Position numbers and translations under genes: made by a program. A stretch of 64,000 nt of DNA from Alcanivorax sp. (lineage in GTDB: Bacteria > Pseudomonadota > Gammaproteobacteria > Pseudomonadales > Alcanivoracaceae), in NCBI RefSeq assembly GCF_019431375.1, contig NZ_CP080267.1, positions 2,793,933 through 2,857,932 on the forward strand, read 5' to 3'. Positions within the stretch are counted from its first letter, which is position 1. The number at the start of each line of letters is the position of its first letter. Of the stretch, positions 1 through 8,437 are shown piece after piece. A model generated the notes under the pieces. The model ran no database searches and was not told the DNA's origin. It saw nothing but the letters and a program-made list of their open reading frames with translations.

Positions 1-544
1 TGATAAATGCTTGGCCGACCAGCAGGGCCACGGCGCTGATCAGCACTGGCAGTTGCTGCAGTTCGTGCATCAGCCCCAGGGAAACAATCAGCGATGTGGC
101 TCCGGCCGGTGGGTGGGCGACCCGGAACAGGATCATCAGCGCACTGGTAAAGCCCAGCGACAGGCTGGCGGCCACCACCCGTGGCCATTCCACCCCGGTG
201 AGGAAGGCGGCGGGGGCATCGTGCAGCCCGCATACCCACAGCGCGGCCCAACCACAAAGGGCGCCAATCACGTGGCCGCTGAGTACATTGCGCGGCGAGG
301 CCGCCTCCGCCAGGGGCAGGTGGAACAGCAGAAAGGCAGTGGCGCCCAGGGACGGAAAGATAAACGACTGCTGGGTGATCAGCGCGACGATGGCGATCAG
401 GGCAATACTCAGCCCGCCATTCACCAGATTGAACAGCGCCAGCACCAGGCGGGGGTTGAACCGCTGGCTCATCACATCCAGGTGCAGTTGCCGCAGCAGG
501 CCGCCGACCAGCTGCTGGCGCAGCCTGTCATTCTGTTCACTCAT
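1..544 (-). CDS. HPP family membrane protein (C-terminus beyond window)
   Basis: The minus strand is open from an ATG at 544 to the left edge (181 codons seen, no stop). The translation starts MSEQNDRLRQ and has several hydrophobic segments from about residue 34. It carries the family motif AHPPAGAT near residues 143-150, plus PSLGATAFLLF near 64-74. HPP proteins are integral membrane proteins with four predicted helices; some are linked to nitrite transport, but the general role is unclear. The C-terminal part lies outside the window. Confidence 0.85.
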   Translation of the reverse strand, partial: MSEQNDRLRQQLVGGLLRQLHLDVMSQRFNPRLVLALFNLVNGGLSIALIAIVALITQQSFIFPSLGATAFLLFHLPLAEAASPRNVLSGHVIGALCGWAALWVCGLHDAPAAFLTGVEWPRVVAASLSLGFTSALMILFRVAHPPAGATSLIVSLGLMHELQQLPVLISAVALLVGQAFI

Positions 545-651
545 GCCGTGCACTATTCCGGGGCGGACAAGGAGCGCGCATGGTAAGGCTTTGCGGGGTT
601 GTGGGCAATTTTGGTGCAGTTGCTATCGGTTGAGAGTGGGTCGAGCGGTAG

Positions 652-1422
652 CTAGTAGTAAGTCAGCAGCGCCAGGCCGGTCAGTATGGCCAGAATGCCT
701 GTGCCACGGGTAAAGACGTGACCGCCTGGTAGCAGCTTTTCCAGCAGCACCAATACAGCCACGGCAGCGATAACGGTCAGATCCATGACGCCGCCAACAA
801 ATAACAGCGCCATCAGCAGCCAGCAGCAGCCCGTGCAGAAAGCGCCGTGGCGAATACCCATGCGCAGGGCACCGGATAACCCCGGCTGCCAGTGGCGAGT
901 GATGAACAGCATGGGCCCCCTGCACCATCGCAAGCAGCTCTCTTTCCAGGGTGACCACTGGTACAGGCCGATCAGGATCAGCACCGTCGCGCTGAAGACA
1001 ACACTATTACTGACCAGCATGGGGCTGAGCAGCGTCAGGCGTTCCAGCTGCCATTGCAGCACCGTGGCCAGCAGGCTGAACACGGACCAGACCAGCAGAT
1101 AACCCAACACAAAAAGGGTGACGCCCAGCCCGACGTGGCGCAGTCGGTTATGCCGGGCAACCTGTTTGTAAAGCAGGATCATGGGCAGGGCACTGGGGAT
1201 CATCATGCCGACCATCATGATGATCCACATCAGCAACATCACCAGGAAATCATTCCCCGACCAGGGGCGAAATGGCATGGGCATGTCCATGGTGGTCATG
1301 CCCTGCGCCATGTTGACCAGATACCACCAACTGAGCGCGACAATAGCAAACAGCGCCGCCAGCGTGATCGGCTGGCGGCGCAGGGGTTGCCAGAGCAGGT
1401 TTAACGCTTTCATGCCAGGCAT
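652..1422 (-). CDS. DUF2182 integral membrane protein
   Basis: About 256 residues. The frame extends upstream to 1485, but the ATG at 1422 (MPGMKALNLL) fits better because it lies just after the stop of the upstream DUF1326 gene at 1436. The protein is strongly hydrophobic. It contains the family-typical Met-rich stretch FRPWSGNDFLVMLLMW followed by MMVGMMIPSALPM. DUF2182 proteins are described as predicted metal-binding membrane proteins and are often encoded next to DUF1326, as here. The exact function is unknown; the Met/His content would suit copper or another soft metal, which is inference. Confidence 0.85.
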   Translation of the reverse strand: MPGMKALNLLWQPLRRQPITLAALFAIVALSWWYLVNMAQGMTTMDMPMPFRPWSGNDFLVMLLMWIIMMVGMMIPSALPMILLYKQVARHNRLRHVGLGVTLFVLGYLLVWSVFSLLATVLQWQLERLTLLSPMLVSNSVVFSATVLILIGLYQWSPWKESCLRWCRGPMLFITRHWQPGLSGALRMGIRHGAFCTGCCWLLMALLFVGGVMDLTVIAAVAVLVLLEKLLPGGHVFTRGTGILAILTGLALLTYY

Positions 1423-1435
1423 GCCGGCGTTTACC

Positions 1436-2071
1436 TCAGTGGTGAATCCCTGCCGGGCCGATGTCCAGCCTTGCCATGTGAGCATGGGAGCCGCTCAGCG
1501 ATAACGGCAGCGCACCGCTGGCCCGGGTGGTGCCACTGGCCACTTCGGCCACGGCAAATTCAAATCCTTGGGGAAGGTCGATGCGGGCTCGTAACGGCTC
1601 GCCGCTCATGGGGTTGATGATGGGTTCGCCATGGGCCTCGACCTGATCTGCCACCTTGACCTGGGCCGTGCGACCGTCCACATCGACCTCGATGGACAAG
1701 GGACAGAAAACCGGATCATGCATGGTGGTCATGGTGCTGGCGAAGACGTTGAAAAAGGTGGCGCCCGGTTCCGAGGTTTCGCCGGACAGAATCGCCAGCA
1801 GCGCTTCCCGTTGTTCCTCCGTGGCGCGTTCATCAATGAATGCCTGGGCGGCACCATTGCCCTCGTGGATCGGGCCCGGCCATTTCAGCACCATGGCAAA
1901 GTCGAGCCCGTCGAGGCGCACATCACCAAAATAGCCTTTCTCGATATGGGTGGCGCCGAGAGCTTCGCAGTCGCCATGGGTAGGCAGGGAATTGAATTGG
2001 CAGGGGCAGCCAAAAGCGCAGTTGCAGTTAATGAATTCCAGACCTTGGAGACGCCAATCGGGGGTAGTCAT
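1436..2071 (-). CDS. DUF1326 domain protein
   Basis: 211 residues, cytoplasmic by sequence, with no signal peptide. The N-terminus carries a cysteine cluster, INCNCAFGCPCQF (about residues 14-26), characteristic of DUF1326 and possibly metal-binding. The start ATG at 2071 has a strong GGAGG ribosome-binding site just upstream. The stop lies 13 nt before the likely start of the DUF2182 gene, so the two form a co-transcribed pair; this pairing recurs in proteobacteria. The biochemical role is not established. Confidence 0.85.
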   Translation of the reverse strand: MTTPDWRLQGLEFINCNCAFGCPCQFNSLPTHGDCEALGATHIEKGYFGDVRLDGLDFAMVLKWPGPIHEGNGAAQAFIDERATEEQREALLAILSGETSEPGATFFNVFASTMTTMHDPVFCPLSIEVDVDGRTAQVKVADQVEAHGEPIINPMSGEPLRARIDLPQGFEFAVAEVASGTTRASGALPLSLSGSHAHMARLDIGPAGIHH

Positions 2072-2121
2072 GGGGCGGTCCTCCTTCAGGGGGTTACCTG
2101 ATCAGCATAACAAAAGGTCCG

Positions 2122-2149
2122 TGTATAAACGTTGTACAAAGAGCGGCAA
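2122..2149 (-). promoter_or_regulatory. Candidate sigma-70 promoter for the DUF1326-DUF2182 pair
   Basis: Reading the minus strand, TTGCCG (2149-2144) is followed after 16 nt by TATACA (2127-2122), about 50 nt upstream of the DUF1326 start. It lies in the divergent space shared with the Kef antiporter gene. Sequence match only. Confidence 0.4.
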
Positions 2150-2273
2150 AGGCTGGGTGGTTAGATTAAATTGAAGCAATAATTCAGTGTTATTTTCGAT
2201 ATGTTATGAGCCGTGGCAGCTACACAGGCTGAGCCGGGTTTGTGGCCAGCAATCGACAAAACAAGGAGTCACC

Positions 2274-4046
2274 GTGGAAGGCTTTTTCTCTCAGGCGCTG
2301 GTATTGCTGGCGGCGACGTTGTTGTTATTGCCCCTGTTCCAGCGACTGGGTCTGGGCAGTATCCTTGGCTATCTGGCGGCGGGGATCGCCGTGGGGCCGT
2401 TGGGACTGGCGCTGGTAAGCGGCGGCACCGACGTGCTGCATTTCGCCGAGCTGGGTGTGGTGCTGATGCTGTTCCTGGTGGGGCTGGAACTGGCGCCGCA
2501 ACAGCTGTGGGCGCAACGCCAGCGATTGGTGGGGCTGGGTGCCAGCCAGGTGATTCTCAGCGCCCTGCTGCTGGCCGGTGCCTTCCTGCTGCTGGGCTTC
2601 GAAACCAACAAGAGCCTGGCCATCGGCTTTACCCTGGCGCTGTCCTCCACCGCCTTTGTGGTGCAGATGCTGGTGGAAAACAACCAGCTGGGCACGCCCC
2701 AGGGCCGTTCCGCGTTTTCCATCCTGCTGTTCCAGGATTTGGCGGTGATTCCCATCCTGCTGCTGTTGCCCCTGCTGGCCGGTACCCAGGCCGGTGAGGA
2801 TAGCCCGCAGTTGCTGGCGGGTCTGGTGGCACTGGTCGCCATGGTGCTGGCGGGCAAGTATGCCCTCAATCCCTGGCTGGGCTGGCTGGCCAAACTGCGC
2901 AATCGGGAATTGATGATCGCCAGTGCCCTGATGCTGGTGCTGGGCGCCGCCGCCCTGATGGAGCATCTGGGCCTGTCCATGGGCCTGGGGGCCTTCGTGG
3001 CCGGCGTATTGCTGGCCAACTCCCCCTACCGGGAGCAACTGGAAACCGATATCCAGCCCTTCAAGAGCCTGTTGCTGGGGCTGTTCTTCCTGGCCATCGG
3101 CATGACCATGGATCTGCGTCTGCTGGTCGACAACCCCGGCGACATTGCCTTGTATCTGGTGGTGCTGCTGGGCCTGAAGGCGCTGGTGCTGGCGGTGATC
3201 AGTCGGCTGCGCGGGGTGGAATGGCGCAATACCGCCCTGTTTGGCATCCTGCTGTGCCAGGGCGGTGAATTCGCCTTCGTGCTGTTTACCCAGGCCCAGG
3301 CGCTGAATCTGCTGGACAACACCCTGGTGGGACAGCTCAACCTGGTGGTGGCCCTGTCCATGGCGGCCACCCCGTTGTTGTTGAAGCTGGTGTCCCTGTT
3401 GTGGCCGGACCGGCGTACCAGCAGCACTCGCCCGGATCTGGAAGCGGAAGATTTGCCTGACCACCACCCGCGGGTGGTGATTGCCGGGCTGGGCCGCTTC
3501 GGGCAGATCACCGCGCGGATACTGGTAGCCCGCAAGATTCCCTTCACCGCGCTGGATTCCGACCCGGACGAAATCGACATGCTGCGCCGCTACGGCAACG
3601 AGGTGTACTTCGGCGATGTGACCCGTCTGGACCTGCTGCGCAACGCCGGACTGGAACACGCCAAAGTCATGGTGCTGGCCGTGGACGACGTGGATGCGTC
3701 GCTCAAGGCGGCGGAACTGGTGCGCCACCATTTTCCTGACGTGACCATCGTGGCCCGAGCCCGGGACCGGTTCCACGCCTACAAGCTCCATGCCCTGGGG
3801 GTGGAGCAGGTGATCCGCGAAACCTTCGAGTCTGCCCTGCTCAGCACCCGCCTGACGCTGATGCAACTGGGCGTGCCGGAATCCACCGCCATCGACCTGG
3901 TGCGCAGCTTCCGCGAGCTGGACGAGGCCCTGCTGCGCGAGCAGGTTGAGCACCAGCACGACGGCGACAAGCTGGTGGAGGCAAACCAGCGTGGTCGCGC
4001 GGAATTGCAGTCTCTGCTTTCCCAGGATGACGGCAATAGCCGGTAA
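2274..4046 (+). CDS. Kef-type monovalent cation:proton antiporter with RCK/TrkA-N domain
   Basis: 590 residues from a GTG at 2274, chosen because AAGGAG lies 5 nt upstream; the frame is open back to 2187 without a good ribosome-binding site. The N-terminal ~370 residues form a CPA2-type exchanger with about 12 hydrophobic segments and the motif LFQDLAVIPILLLLP. A Rossmann RCK_N domain follows, with GLGRFG after HPRVVIA and the acidic DSDPDE and GDVTRLDLLRNAG. The family exports K+ in exchange for H+ and is gated by NAD(H) or glutathione adducts in some members. The architecture is like E. coli YbaL/KefB/KefC; which of these it matches best cannot be told by eye. Confidence 0.9.
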   Translation: MEGFFSQALVLLAATLLLLPLFQRLGLGSILGYLAAGIAVGPLGLALVSGGTDVLHFAELGVVLMLFLVGLELAPQQLWAQRQRLVGLGASQVILSALLLAGAFLLLGFETNKSLAIGFTLALSSTAFVVQMLVENNQLGTPQGRSAFSILLFQDLAVIPILLLLPLLAGTQAGEDSPQLLAGLVALVAMVLAGKYALNPWLGWLAKLRNRELMIASALMLVLGAAALMEHLGLSMGLGAFVAGVLLANSPYREQLETDIQPFKSLLLGLFFLAIGMTMDLRLLVDNPGDIALYLVVLLGLKALVLAVISRLRGVEWRNTALFGILLCQGGEFAFVLFTQAQALNLLDNTLVGQLNLVVALSMAATPLLLKLVSLLWPDRRTSSTRPDLEAEDLPDHHPRVVIAGLGRFGQITARILVARKIPFTALDSDPDEIDMLRRYGNEVYFGDVTRLDLLRNAGLEHAKVMVLAVDDVDASLKAAELVRHHFPDVTIVARARDRFHAYKLHALGVEQVIRETFESALLSTRLTLMQLGVPESTAIDLVRSFRELDEALLREQVEHQHDGDKLVEANQRGRAELQSLLSQDDGNSR

Positions 4047-4059
4047 CGCTATTGAGAAC

Positions 4060-4078
4060 GGTTATCAAAATCATTATG
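4060..4078. promoter_or_regulatory. Candidate Fur box
   Basis: The 19-mer GGTTATCAAAATCATTATG matches the classical Fur consensus at 14 of 19 positions, with a perfect right half (AATCATTAT). It lies about 90 nt upstream of the siderophore receptor start, where iron-repressed control would be expected. Confidence 0.6.
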
Positions 4079-4169
4079 ATCCTTCGTCAGTTTCGGCTCA
4101 CAGTGTTGTGGGGGCAGCGATCATTCTGCCTGCGGGGCCGATAAGTGTTTGAACTGACTGGGGTCTTCA

Positions 4170-6290
4170 ATGAGAAAGCGAATTCTGATCGGGGCTGTCA
4201 ATGCTTCGCTGTTAGTCTTCTCGCCCGGCCTTCTGGCTGATGAGGCGAATACGCCAGCCCATGAACTGGGTGAAATTTCTGTCGGTGCCTCTGCGCCGGG
4301 AACAGTGTCCGATAATACCGAGAGCTATGCGCCCAAAAGAGCCGTTTCCAGTGCCACAGGCCTGTCGATGAGTCTGCGGGAAACGCCGCAATCCGTATCG
4401 GTCACCACGCGTACGGAGATGGATGATTTCGGGCAAAACACCATCAATGATGTGTTGGCCAATACGACCGGTATTACCGTGCAGAAATATGAAACCGACC
4501 GGGCTGAATATAATGCCCGCGGTTTTGATATTGATACGTTCAAATATGATGGTGTGGGTTCACCATCGGGTCGACCCGGCGTGCGAGGCGATCTGGATAC
4601 CGCGCTATTTGAACGCGTGGAAGTGATTCGTGGTGCCAATGGTCTGATGACCGGGGCAGGCGAGCCTTCCGCAGTGGTGAACTTTGTCCGCAAGCGCCCC
4701 ACCCGTGATAGCCAGGCGTCTGTGGGCTTGACCGGAGGCTCCTGGGACACCTACCGCGCCGATGGCGATGTGTCAGGCAGTCTGACCGATAATGTCCGAG
4801 CCCGTGTGGTGACCGCTTACCGGGATGGAAACTCCTATCTGGACCGCTATGAAAAAGAGCGTGGCGTTCTCTATGGTGTTGTTGAAGCGGATCTGACCGA
4901 GAATACCTTGTTCACCGTTGGTTATTCCCGTCAGGAAGACAAAGCGGACCAGAACATGTGGGGCTCCTTGCCGCTTTTCTATGCGGATGGCACCCCGACA
5001 GACTTTAGCGTTTCCACCAGCACCGGTGCCGATTGGGCCTTCTGGGATACGGTCAAGGAAGATGCCTTTGTCGAACTGGCTCAACAGTTTGATAATGGCT
5101 GGGAAAGCAAAGCGGTTTACCAATACCGTAAATGGGAAGGTGACTCGAAGTTACTTTATCTCTTCGGTAATCCTACCCGTGATCTGGATGGCATGTTTGC
5201 CTACCCCAGCAAGTTCCAGAGTTATGAACGCCAGGAAACCGTTGATCTGTCTGCCCGGGGCCCCTATGAGGTCGGTGGGCGTGTCCATGAAATGGTCATC
5301 GGCTTTAACCGTGGCAAAGTCCGCCCGAAAGAAATGTCGACCTTTGCTGATTTCGGCGGTTCGCGCTTTACCCCCATTGACTCGGAGCAAGTGTTCACCG
5401 GGGACTTCCCCGAGCCAGCCTTTGACGGAGAGAAAGAAGGCAGTGACTGGGTTGACCGTTACCTGGGCGGCTATCTGGCCACCCGCCTTAACCTGGCTGA
5501 CCCGCTGACGGCGGTGCTTGGTGCCCGTTATCAGGATGTGGAAAGCGAGGGCGAAGCCTACGGTGCTTCACGAACCAGCAGTGCCTCTGAGCTGGTCCCC
5601 TATGCTGGCGTGATCTTTGACCTTACCGAGCAGCACTCCCTGTACGCCAGCTATACCACTATCTTCAATCCACAAACAGAACTGAAGCCGGATGGCAGCC
5701 GTCTGGATCCGGTGGAAGGCGTTAACATTGAATATGGGCTGAAGAGCGAATGGTTCCAGGGTCGACTGAACACATCTTTAGTGGCATTCGAAACCGAGCA
5801 GAAGAATGTGGCTGAGGAGATTCAAAACAATACACCGAAAGCCGAATTCCGTGGGCAGGACTTCGACAGCGGGGGCTATGAAGCGGAAGTGTCCGGTGAG
5901 ATTCTCAATGATTGGAATATCACTGCCGGCTACTCCTACCTGGATATCGAGGACGATGATGAAGGGAATGCGCTGAGAACCTACATTCCTGAAGACACCT
6001 TTACCCTGGCTACCACGTATCGCCCGGTCGGACTGAAGAAACTGAAAGTGGGAATGACCGTTAACTGGCAGAGCCGTGTGACCAACACCAGCGGAGGCAA
6101 CGAAACGAAACAGGATAGTTATGCTCTGGTTAACCTGATGGCCGGCTATGACTTCACTGACAACTTCAATGCCAAACTGCGTGTTAACAATGTGACCGAC
6201 GAAAAATATCTGAGCAGTCTGCGTTACTTTGGTCAGAGCTATTACGGCCCACCGACCAACGCAAACCTGAGTCTGAACTATACGTTCTAA
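4170..6290 (+). CDS. TonB-dependent siderophore receptor
   Basis: 706 residues. It has an N-terminal signal peptide (MRKRILIGAV...SPGLLADEA). The plug domain begins near residue 60 with LSMSLRETPQSVSVTT and continues with INDVLANTTGITVQ and ARGFDIDTFKYDGV, the pattern of hydroxamate/catecholate siderophore receptors (FhuE/FpvA/FoxA group). A 22-strand barrel follows, ending in the aromatic C-terminal signature NLSLNYTF used for outer-membrane insertion. No STN signalling domain is evident, so it probably does not signal to a FecI-type sigma factor. The upstream Fur box and downstream terminator suggest a monocistronic iron-regulated gene. The ligand is unknown. Confidence 0.92.
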   Translation: MRKRILIGAVNASLLVFSPGLLADEANTPAHELGEISVGASAPGTVSDNTESYAPKRAVSSATGLSMSLRETPQSVSVTTRTEMDDFGQNTINDVLANTTGITVQKYETDRAEYNARGFDIDTFKYDGVGSPSGRPGVRGDLDTALFERVEVIRGANGLMTGAGEPSAVVNFVRKRPTRDSQASVGLTGGSWDTYRADGDVSGSLTDNVRARVVTAYRDGNSYLDRYEKERGVLYGVVEADLTENTLFTVGYSRQEDKADQNMWGSLPLFYADGTPTDFSVSTSTGADWAFWDTVKEDAFVELAQQFDNGWESKAVYQYRKWEGDSKLLYLFGNPTRDLDGMFAYPSKFQSYERQETVDLSARGPYEVGGRVHEMVIGFNRGKVRPKEMSTFADFGGSRFTPIDSEQVFTGDFPEPAFDGEKEGSDWVDRYLGGYLATRLNLADPLTAVLGARYQDVESEGEAYGASRTSSASELVPYAGVIFDLTEQHSLYASYTTIFNPQTELKPDGSRLDPVEGVNIEYGLKSEWFQGRLNTSLVAFETEQKNVAEEIQNNTPKAEFRGQDFDSGGYEAEVSGEILNDWNITAGYSYLDIEDDDEGNALRTYIPEDTFTLATTYRPVGLKKLKVGMTVNWQSRVTNTSGGNETKQDSYALVNLMAGYDFTDNFNAKLRVNNVTDEKYLSSLRYFGQSYYGPPTNANLSLNYTF

Positions 6291-6319
6291 CCTCGGTTAA
6301 TCACTGTGCAACCGTTTAA

Positions 6320-6359
6320 CGCCGGCATCTGTGCAAGCAAGGGTGCCGGTGTTTTTTTA
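6320..6359 (+). terminator. Rho-independent terminator after the TonB receptor
   Basis: A hairpin pairing CCGGCA with TGCCGG is followed by a run of seven T, beginning about 30 nt after the receptor stop codon. Confidence 0.75.
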
Positions 6360-6371
6360 TGTCTGAAAGCC

Positions 6372-6403
6372 CTGTAGGCGCCATACGAGCATGGCGCCTA
6401 CAG
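6372..6403. repeat. Palindromic repeat, TGTAGG(C)GC type
   Basis: Perfect 13-nt inverted arms (6372-6384 and 6391-6403, CTGTAGGCGCCAT) around a 6-nt loop, lying between two genes. It resembles the other GTAGGAGCG-like palindromes in this window (10140, 14014, 17391). Confidence 0.65.
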
Positions 6404-6411
6404 AGTGCGGC

Positions 6412-6831
6412 TTACAATTTCAGCTTGTTCAGGCCGCGGCTGATGGCCTGGCCCAGACCGGCTTTCACTGCCGGCCCGATCAGCGGCAACTTGCCTTCAA
6501 ACTCGATCACGTAATGCAACTGGCTGCCACCATCACCACTTTCTGAAAAGCGCATGGTGCCCTTGTGATTCTTCAGCGGGCTGCCCTTGCTGATCTTGTA
6601 TTCGATCAGCTCGTTGGGGACCACCTTGGTGACCGTTTCTTCGAACGGCGGCGCGATCAGGATGCGCATACGGCGGGTGGAGCCCACGCCGTTGGGGCTG
6701 TCGATGCCGGGCTTCACCCGCTTGATCTTGGCCGGGGCGAAAATCACTTCCAGGTTCTCGTGGTCACTGAGAAAGTCGAACAGCTTGTCCACGGAAAACG
6801 GGAAGGTCTTGGTAATCTCGATACGCTGCAT
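6412..6831 (-). CDS. SRPBCC-fold protein (polyketide cyclase/dehydrase-like)
   Basis: 139 residues from the ATG at 6831 (MQRIEITKTF), preferred over 6870 because a GGAG lies just upstream and the domain begins here. The START-like pattern is visible: an N-terminal strand, FPFSVDKLFDFLSDHENL, then alternating strands and a long C-terminal helix (AVKAGLGQAISRGLNKLKL). The fold binds hydrophobic ligands; no substrate can be inferred. It stands alone between repeat elements. Confidence 0.75.
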   Translation of the reverse strand: MQRIEITKTFPFSVDKLFDFLSDHENLEVIFAPAKIKRVKPGIDSPNGVGSTRRMRILIAPPFEETVTKVVPNELIEYKISKGSPLKNHKGTMRFSESGDGGSQLHYVIEFEGKLPLIGPAVKAGLGQAISRGLNKLKL

Positions 6832-6983
6832 GAAAAGCACTCCGCTGGGGCCCGGCAGCGGGCCGGGCAAGTCTCACACCGGCCTGGCCGGTAAACAGGA
6901 TGTCGATTCTGACCGCTGCCCCACAACCTGCAAGGTTAAATCGGGCCATAGGAGAAAGCAGCCCGGCGGGTTCTGTTTGAGTC

Positions 6984-7029
6984 ATGCTTGCATGGCGAAG
7001 GCGTCAGAGCCTGTTCGCCATGCAAGCAT
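6984..7029. repeat. Inverted repeat with GCCATGCAAGCAT arms
   Basis: Perfect 16-nt arms at 6984-6999 and 7014-7029 with a 14-nt loop. The right arm recurs alone near 26428-26453 beside the end of the cassette array, so it belongs to a dispersed family. Confidence 0.6.
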
Positions 7030-7045
7030 AGCTCCTACGTAAAAA

Positions 7046-8080
7046 TTAAGCCCAGCCCTCGGCCAGCCACCGGGTTACCTCCGCCGCCGGCATTTCCCGA
7101 CAACCGCTGGCAGACTGCCCCGCCCACAACGGCGAGCAGTCCCCGCTCCCCTGCGATTCCGCTGCCGCGCGTAACGGGCCAATGGCATTACCCGCCAGCG
7201 GGAAGGCCGGTGCCGTGTCCGGCAGGGTGCCCAGGGTGTCCATCAGCCGGTTCACCATGCCCCGGGCCGGGCGGCCGGAAAATACCGTGGTCAGTGCGGT
7301 ATGGCGGGCGCGGTCACTCTGCAGCCACTGCCGATGGATGCTCTTGGTGGTGGCCTCTGGGCATAGCAGATAGGCCGTGCCCACCTGAACCGCACTGGCA
7401 CCCAGCGCGCGGGCGGCCTGGACCCCTGCGGGGGTGGCAATGCCGCCGGCGGCGATCACCGGAAGGGAAATGGCGTCGCAGATTTGCGGCAGCAAGCTGA
7501 AGGTGCCCTGCTGCCGGCTGAGGTCGTCGCTGAGGAAATGGCCACGATGGCCGCCGGCCTCCAGCCCCTGGGCAATTACCGCATCGGCGCCATGCTCTGC
7601 CAGCCAGATGGCCTCTTCCACCGTGGTGGCGCTGGACAGCACCCGGGCACCGGTGGCCTTTACCCGCGCCAGCAAAGCGGCTTCCGGCAAGCCGTAATGG
7701 AAGCTCACCACCGCAGGGCGATACTGTTCCAGCATCGCTGCACAGTCCGCGTCGAAGGGTTGTCGTGACGGGCCACGGGGGATCGCCGAGGTATCCGCCG
7801 CAAATTCTTCATAGAAGGGCTGCAGGGTTTCCACCCAGCGCTGCTCCCCGTCCGGGTCCGGCGTCGGTGGTGTATGGCAGAAGAAATTCACATTCCAGGG
7901 TTTGGTGGTGGCAGCGCGGAGTTGCGCCAACTGTTCTTCCAGTCCCTGCGCATTGAGCATCCCCGCCGGAACCGACCCCAAACCACCGGCTTCACACACC
8001 GCCGCCGCAAGGCGCCAGTCCTGCACACCCGCCATGGGGGCCTGGATCAGGGGAAGGGCTGTGCCAAACAGGGAGGGCAT
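7046..8080 (-). CDS. Nitronate monooxygenase / NAD(P)H-dependent flavin oxidoreductase family
   Basis: 344 residues, a TIM-barrel FMN enzyme. It has the family N-terminus LPLIQAPMAGV, the central AGGHRGHFL motif (phosphate/FMN region near residue 175), and the FMN-binding AAGGIATPAGVQAARALG and VQVGTAYLLCPEA segments. Family members oxidise alkyl nitronates or act as 2-nitropropane dioxygenase-like flavoproteins; some are enoyl reductases, so the substrate is uncertain. It sits between repeat elements with no obvious operon partner. Confidence 0.85.
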   Translation of the reverse strand: MPSLFGTALPLIQAPMAGVQDWRLAAAVCEAGGLGSVPAGMLNAQGLEEQLAQLRAATTKPWNVNFFCHTPPTPDPDGEQRWVETLQPFYEEFAADTSAIPRGPSRQPFDADCAAMLEQYRPAVVSFHYGLPEAALLARVKATGARVLSSATTVEEAIWLAEHGADAVIAQGLEAGGHRGHFLSDDLSRQQGTFSLLPQICDAISLPVIAAGGIATPAGVQAARALGASAVQVGTAYLLCPEATTKSIHRQWLQSDRARHTALTTVFSGRPARGMVNRLMDTLGTLPDTAPAFPLAGNAIGPLRAAAESQGSGDCSPLWAGQSASGCREMPAAEVTRWLAEGWA

Positions 8081-8219
8081 GGACGGCTCCAGTCGTAATC
8101 ACGGGAACAGCAACGCTAACCGGAAACCGGGTGCGCTGCTACCGCTGTCCGAGGGGTGGAAGTGTGCGAGGTGTTATTGCTGAGCAATACGGGATAAATG
8201 CTGGCGAACGATCGGAGTG

Positions 8220-8417
8220 CTATGACTCGTCCACTTCCCGACGCTCCCTTTCATAGTCTTCGTAGGATTTGCTGGCCCGCTCCATACAGGCATCGTATTC
8301 CGACAGCGGCACCTTGTCGCACTGGATGCGATTGTTGAGCTGGATATTGTCATAAACCGCCTTCTGGCTGCAGGCGGTCAGAAATGTCATGGCGATAAAG
8401 AGCAGTGTTTTTTTCAC
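8220..8417 (-). CDS. Small lipoprotein of unknown function
   Basis: 65 residues from a GTG at 8417, chosen because AAGGAG lies 8 nt upstream. The N-terminus is a lipoprotein signal (KKTLLFIAMTFLTAC) with Cys as the modified residue. The mature part is short, polar and helical with many acidic and basic residues (EYDACMERASKSYEDYERERREVDES). It lies just downstream of the gamma-glutamyltransferase gene in the same orientation (20 nt gap), so the two are probably co-transcribed. No function can be assigned. Confidence 0.7.
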   Translation of the reverse strand: MKKTLLFIAMTFLTACSQKAVYDNIQLNNRIQCDKVPLSEYDACMERASKSYEDYERERREVDES

Positions 8418-8437
8418 AACAGGGGCTCCTTCAGGCC

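Noticed and set aside
2325..3959. 544-codon open frame on the minus strand opposite the Kef antiporter
   Set aside because: Gln/His-rich translation typical of the antisense of a GC-rich membrane-protein gene; no ribosome-binding site, while the plus strand encodes clear family motifs.
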